Assembly (NCBI GenBank): GCA_963402885.1
Contig: OY727094.1
Coordinates: forward strand, 9,054,501 to 9,118,500
DNA: 64,000 bases
Reading direction: 5' to 3'
DNA from: Antedon bifida
Lineage: Eukaryota; Echinodermata; Crinoidea; Comatulida; Antedonidae
Shown: positions 55,101 through 61,100 of the stretch, in pieces
Numbering within the stretch: the stretch's first letter is position 1
How the letters are laid out: every line of letters starts with the position of its first letter
Program-made: the position numbers and the translations under genes
The notes under the pieces: model-generated
Seen by the model: only the letters and a program-made list of their open reading frames with translations
Database searches by the model: none
Told to the model about the DNA's origin: nothing

Positions 55101-58100
55101 GACGTTAATTGCAGGCGAGTCAATCCAGCTGCAGTGCGTTGCAAAACAGGGAACAGGTCCATTAACATACACCTGGGATAAGGTATCTAACCATTAAAAC
55201 ACAGCCTGTAGAAATTAGTTTGACAATGTATCTTGTTTCACATGCTTACAATGAGGGGCTGATCATTCTTGTTGGGCAAATAATGGGAGAAAATACATAC
55301 CACGAGTTCCTACTTATTACATTTTTGGTTTTTCTATTTCGATTTTATTGAATATATTATTTCGATACCATACATCATTAACAGACAGAAGTGGACACAA
55401 ATTCAATCATTACATGGTACTAGGGATCCTTCTAAATTCCCATAAGGAGATTTACATCCATAGGCATCTCATTGAAATGCAGTGGTGTGGGAGAACCATT
55501 CTTGTCTTTCTATGCTTACTTAACAATCCAAAGGCCTGGTTTCAAGCCCTACCTCTATTATCAAGACTTTACCCCTATTTGTTATTAAAAGCCTTGAATT
55601 TCCAAGAAAAAGTTGGTTTATTTAAATTGTGATATTTTATCATTCAGATACCAATTCATTTCCCACTTTAGAAATCCTGTCATGCCATACACGGTTTAAA
55701 TTACTTAATAAGTTTCATGTATTTTAATGCATTATTGTATTTTTTTTTTATCACTTTAGGAGGGTGGTGTTATACCATACACAGCAATAATTGGTGACTA
55801 TGGATTACTGACCATACACTTTGCATCAGCCAATGACACTGGCCGTTATATCTGTACTTGTTCAAACTCAGCTGGTTCTAGCCGTAGTTACTCGGACATC
55901 ACTGTTTTAGGTATGTTATCTTTGATCTAGAGTGTCAAACTTTTTGCTTCTTACCATAGTATCTTAACCTAAGGGAAAACAAATTTATAATAGTCCGCCA
56001 CCCCTCATGAGTGAAATATAATTCTTGTTATGAAATATCCAAATACTATAATCAGAATCAAGGTAGTAATATCAACTGCAATCAGGGAAAAATGAAATTA
56101 CATTATTTTTAAAAAGAAAATTGCGATACGGAAAAAAAAGCTGTGTGTCTGGATAGGTGGTACAACAATGATGTGTAGTGAACACTGCCACGATAGAAAA
56201 ACAAGTTCTGGCCATGCGCAAAGCAATACTTGAGTTTTCCATGTCACTCTGTCACAGCTACTGTATCATTTTTTAGTATTTTTTTGTTTCAGTTCCTCCG
56301 AAAGTTACTGTTGCTCCACACAGTCTGATGCGTGCCATTGGATCTGCAGTTGAGTTTAATTGCAGAGTGCTTGCTGGTTCTCCCCCTCCACGTATTACAT
56401 GGGAAAAAGAGAATGGCCAGATGCCAGACTCTGCGTCGTATATTAACAATAACTTAGTGTAAGTTTTCATAAAATATTTGTTTGTAGTCAAAATGATTAG
56501 CTTGATGGATCAACATGTTACAAAATTCTAAATAACTTTTATGTCTAATTACACATCAAGTACAAATTAGGCATTATATTTTGCAGTGGTTTAATTAAAA
56601 ATTGGGTTTCAGTCAAGCTCCAAAAACGCAGTTCAGTATATAAAACAATTTATTTTAAGCTCTTTAATGTGAAGAAGCTAGTCTGTCATTGAAAATACTG
56701 TTTTGAACACAAACATGGTGTTTTACCCAGTTTGTTTTAATTCCTCCAAGGATGACTTGTTTATAACCACATCAATACATGATGTTTTCATTTCCTAACT
56801 TATTTGAATCTAATAGACTGATTTTCTTTTCCATGATATCTTCTTTTTTAAGTTTGAGTAATCTCGCCTTTGAAGATGAGGGTATTTACATCTGCCGCGC
56901 TGAGAATTCAGCTGGAAGTTCCACAGCTTCTGGCAAACTCGCCCTTCAAGGTATTGTGGAAATTAGAATGCTAAAACTGCTTTCATTTTGATTGTTCAAC
57001 AAAATATAATAGCCAATAAATGCAAATGTATATTTTATTTTAAAATTTAGTCAACTCTCCAATTCCTGGAAATTTCTCCTAAAACAGACTTTTCTGTTAA
57101 GGTACAACATTTGTTTACCATTAAATACCAGACTTTCCAGAAAACCACATTATATTAATTGGATTACAAATTAACTGTCAAACTGATTGGCAAAGGAAAT
57201 AAATATGCTATTCTATTTTTCAGCTCCCCCTGCTGTTGAGATCACCGTCCACACAGCAGTTCAGTTTGTTGCCATTGGTGAATCTGTGACCTTTGAATGC
57301 AAGGCATCCGGTGACCCCACTCCTACAATTCGGTGGACACGTGTTGATGCTGAAATCCCCTTCAGCGCCCAGATTGAGGAAGGAATGCTAACCATTCCAA
57401 TTGTACAGCTTGCAGATGCTGGAACTTATAAATGTATTGCTACTAATGTTGTGGATTCAGTTGATTCTCAAGTTATCCTCTATGTCCAAGGTAGGCTTGT
57501 CAATTGAATTGATAAAGAATGTCTGCTGTTACCTAGTGATTCCTCAGACGCTCATTGCAAACGCTTTAAATTTTGTTGCTTTTTTTTGTGTCGATTTTTT
57601 TGTATGAGATTGTTTGAAATTGTTGTTTTTAAATTGTGTAAAAAAAATCCTCAATCGAGAGTTTTTGGCTATTACGGATTTTTATTTGCCTCAGTGAATT
57701 GTTTTGATGTTTTTTTAAATTGAAATAAAGATACCAAGATATATAATATTAGTGATTTAAAGAGCCAATGAGCTTAATGCTCGTTATTTTTTTTTTAGTG
57801 ATTTTCAAAGTTGTTTTTGAATGACTTTGTGTTTGTGCTTTTAAAACTTGTTGGTAGGTGGGAATGGGATTATCTAATTTACATCTTATTTTAGTTGAAT
57901 TGATCTTCTTGTATTCTTGTATATTTTGTATTTAACCTACCTAAGTTTTAACTAACCTTAGTTTAAAAAATTATAAAATCTTTTTTCTTTATCAGCTGCT
58001 CCTCAGGCTGTAATCCAACCATCCACCAGAACAGTTTCTGTTGGTTCTGTTGTGGTCTTCACATGTCTTGCTACTGGTTACCCATCACCAAGAATCTCCT

Positions 58101-61100
58101 GGAGGAAGCTAGAGGGAGATCTACCTGCCAATCGAGTCATCAATAGAGGAGTTATGACCATCAACCAGGTCGTTAAAGAAGATGCTGGCACCTATGTATG
58201 CTTAGCTAATAATACCCAAGGATCGGTTGAGTATACAGCAGCACTGTATGTTGGTGGTGAGTATTAAAATTAGTATTTTAATACAGTACTCTAATACTTC
58301 CTTGAGCATTTATTTATTTGAATAACTATGATATTATTGTCACTGTTTTATATAAGAGCTTTGTTATGACTTACAAATATCTCAGAATCTAGTAAGGAAG
58401 GCCATCTCAATGTCCCCCACATGCGCACGACAAGTTGTCACAAATTGAAGGCTCCCTATTTTGTCTGTATTGTGTATATACATATATCTATATAAACACA
58501 TCAGACACAGAACATGAATTCTAAACATCCTGGTAATATACTGAACTTCAATAAATTTATTTGAAACGATAAAATGAGGATGAGAAAAAGTCTCCCCAAC
58601 CGAGATTCAAACCTGGAACCTTCTGCTTGATATGCGACTCTTTACCATTATTGGCATGGTACGGCGGAACAGCACTAGTCCCTCAATTGATTGCATGCGC
58701 ACCAGAGATAAAATTGATACGCCCTCATTTATATATTACTCGTTTGGCGTACTGGTGACAACAACCACCCAAAGTAAAATAGAAAAGTCGTATTGTAGAT
58801 CTTCTTTGAATTTACCTAATTACATGTCATTGTATCCACTGTTACACTCAATCCCTAAGAACAAATGCTGCTAAAACTTGCCATGTTTCTGTAAAATATT
58901 GTTGGTAAAATATTATTGTTTATTGTAGGATTTGTACCATACTTCCAGCAGATGCCACAGTCCTTTATTCAGTATCCTAAACTATCAGACGCTTACAAAG
59001 AGTTTGAAATTGATATATCATTCAAGCCTGAAAGCACTGAAGGTAGGTGTTTTTTATGATAAAATAGTCATGTCACTATCTAGAAAGCACAAGTTTGAGG
59101 CCAGACAATTCTAATTTGTTGGTACCCTTCAATGAAATAAAATGGTGAGGAAAAAGGAACAATCTGTGTTCTGGCCACTGGGTTTTCAAAGGCTTCTGCC
59201 AAGTTGAAAATTTACCAACCGTACTGGTGGCTACGGCCCTGCAGTTGAACAACTAGATGCGTCAGTCTTGTTATCTCTCGGTACAATATTTAAAAAAGAG
59301 AATTTCTTGATTATGGTGAATGTTGTTCTGTTCTGTAGATATCTTAAATTTTCAGTATTAAACTAGCATGAAGTATACATTCTTATGTTTACTAATGAAT
59401 AATATATATATGGGTTCATATTTAAAATGTGCTTTCCACAGTGACAACCTTCACAAAGCACAATTGACACTAGATGTTACACAGGCAAGGACTCTGTGTC
59501 TTGCTGCCAACAAAACTCTAATTTTTCTGTCCAAAACAGATACTGAAAAAGACCAGAACACCGGGGTAACCCATACTCACTGATGTCCACAAGGCACATT
59601 TGTACACTTGACCTCCAGTTTTATATCCTGGAGTCTTGCTACTGTATGGTCAAAGAAAACATTGTGCCGATTTTATGGCTAATACAATGTTTGCAGCACC
59701 CATACCTTAGCTTCTTGGTCACTCGACTCCACACTATACTGACTACTTTCTCTTTCTTTAGGACTCCTTTTGTACAATGGACAGAAAACCGATGGTAATG
59801 GAGACTTCTTTTCATTTGGATTGAACAATGGTTACGCAGAGTTCAGGTTCGAACTTGGTGGTGGTGTCGCAATCATACGCAGTGAGGAATCTTTGCAGTT
59901 GGGTCAGTGGCATACCGTTACTTTGAAGCGACAATCAAGAACAGGTCAAATGTTGGTTCACGGTCAGAGGGAAGTTTCTGGAGAATCCGGTGGTCAATTC
60001 CTGGGAATGGATCTACAGCTGAAGCTGTATCTTGGTGGTGTACCCAACTTTGGAGAAATTGCCCGTAATACTGGACTTAGAACAGGCTTTATTGGTAAGA
60101 TTCAAAACAGCAGTATAATGTAGTCAGTTTTGAAGTGAAACTCTCTATCAAGAGGCTAGGGCCGCTATGTGCAGGATACTGTATCCAGTATACTGTATAC
60201 TGTATAAAAGTATAGCATTCTATCCTGGGTTTCTTGCTACAGAATCTGGCATAAACAACCAAACCTTAGGAAGTGGGATAAAGATATTGTACAGGAATTG
60301 TTCCAACAATGTTCAGCCTATATTTAGTACAGTAGTAAGACCTAAAGAATACAAAAGTAGATTAACCTCCGGCTGATGAATTTAATTTAAAATCAAGTTT
60401 GTGGACAAATGCCATTCCATTAGGCCACATTCTGCCCATACTGTAGATAGAATAAGTTTTTAGTAATTAAAAAATAACATGTTTTTCAGGATGTGTTAGC
60501 CAACTCGTAATTGAAGGAGAGAAGGTTGACCTTGGTGGTGATGCTCTGTCACAAGTTGGTGTCACCAGCTGCCAAGTTTGTGAAGACAATCCTTGTTTGA
60601 ATGGTGGCGTTTGCTCAGAGTCTGGAACTGAGGTCGGATACCAATGCTCTTGTAATCCAGGATTTGTGGGAGATAATTGTGAACTACAAGCAGAACAATG
60701 CTTCGCTGGTATGTGATATAAACCATAAAACCGTACACAAAAGGTTAATGTGCACAACATGAACTTGGACCATGGCCCGTAGCCAGGATTTTTACAGGGT
60801 TCTTTAAACTTTATTTAATGAGGGTGACTCAAAACCGTATAATTATCTAACAGTGATTTTCGAGATGCCATTCAAAACCGTATAATTATCTAACAGTGAT
60901 TTTCGAGATGCCATTCAAAACCGTATAATTATCTAACAGTGATTTGTTGACCATTATATATTTTGGTTTCTTTCATTTTAGGAGCATGTGGTGTTGGAGA
61001 GTGTGTTGCACAAGATGGTGTGTTTGGGTTCACCTGTAGATGCCCTCTGGGCTGGACAGGTGATAGGTGTGAAACAGGTAAGACGGTACAGGTGATACAC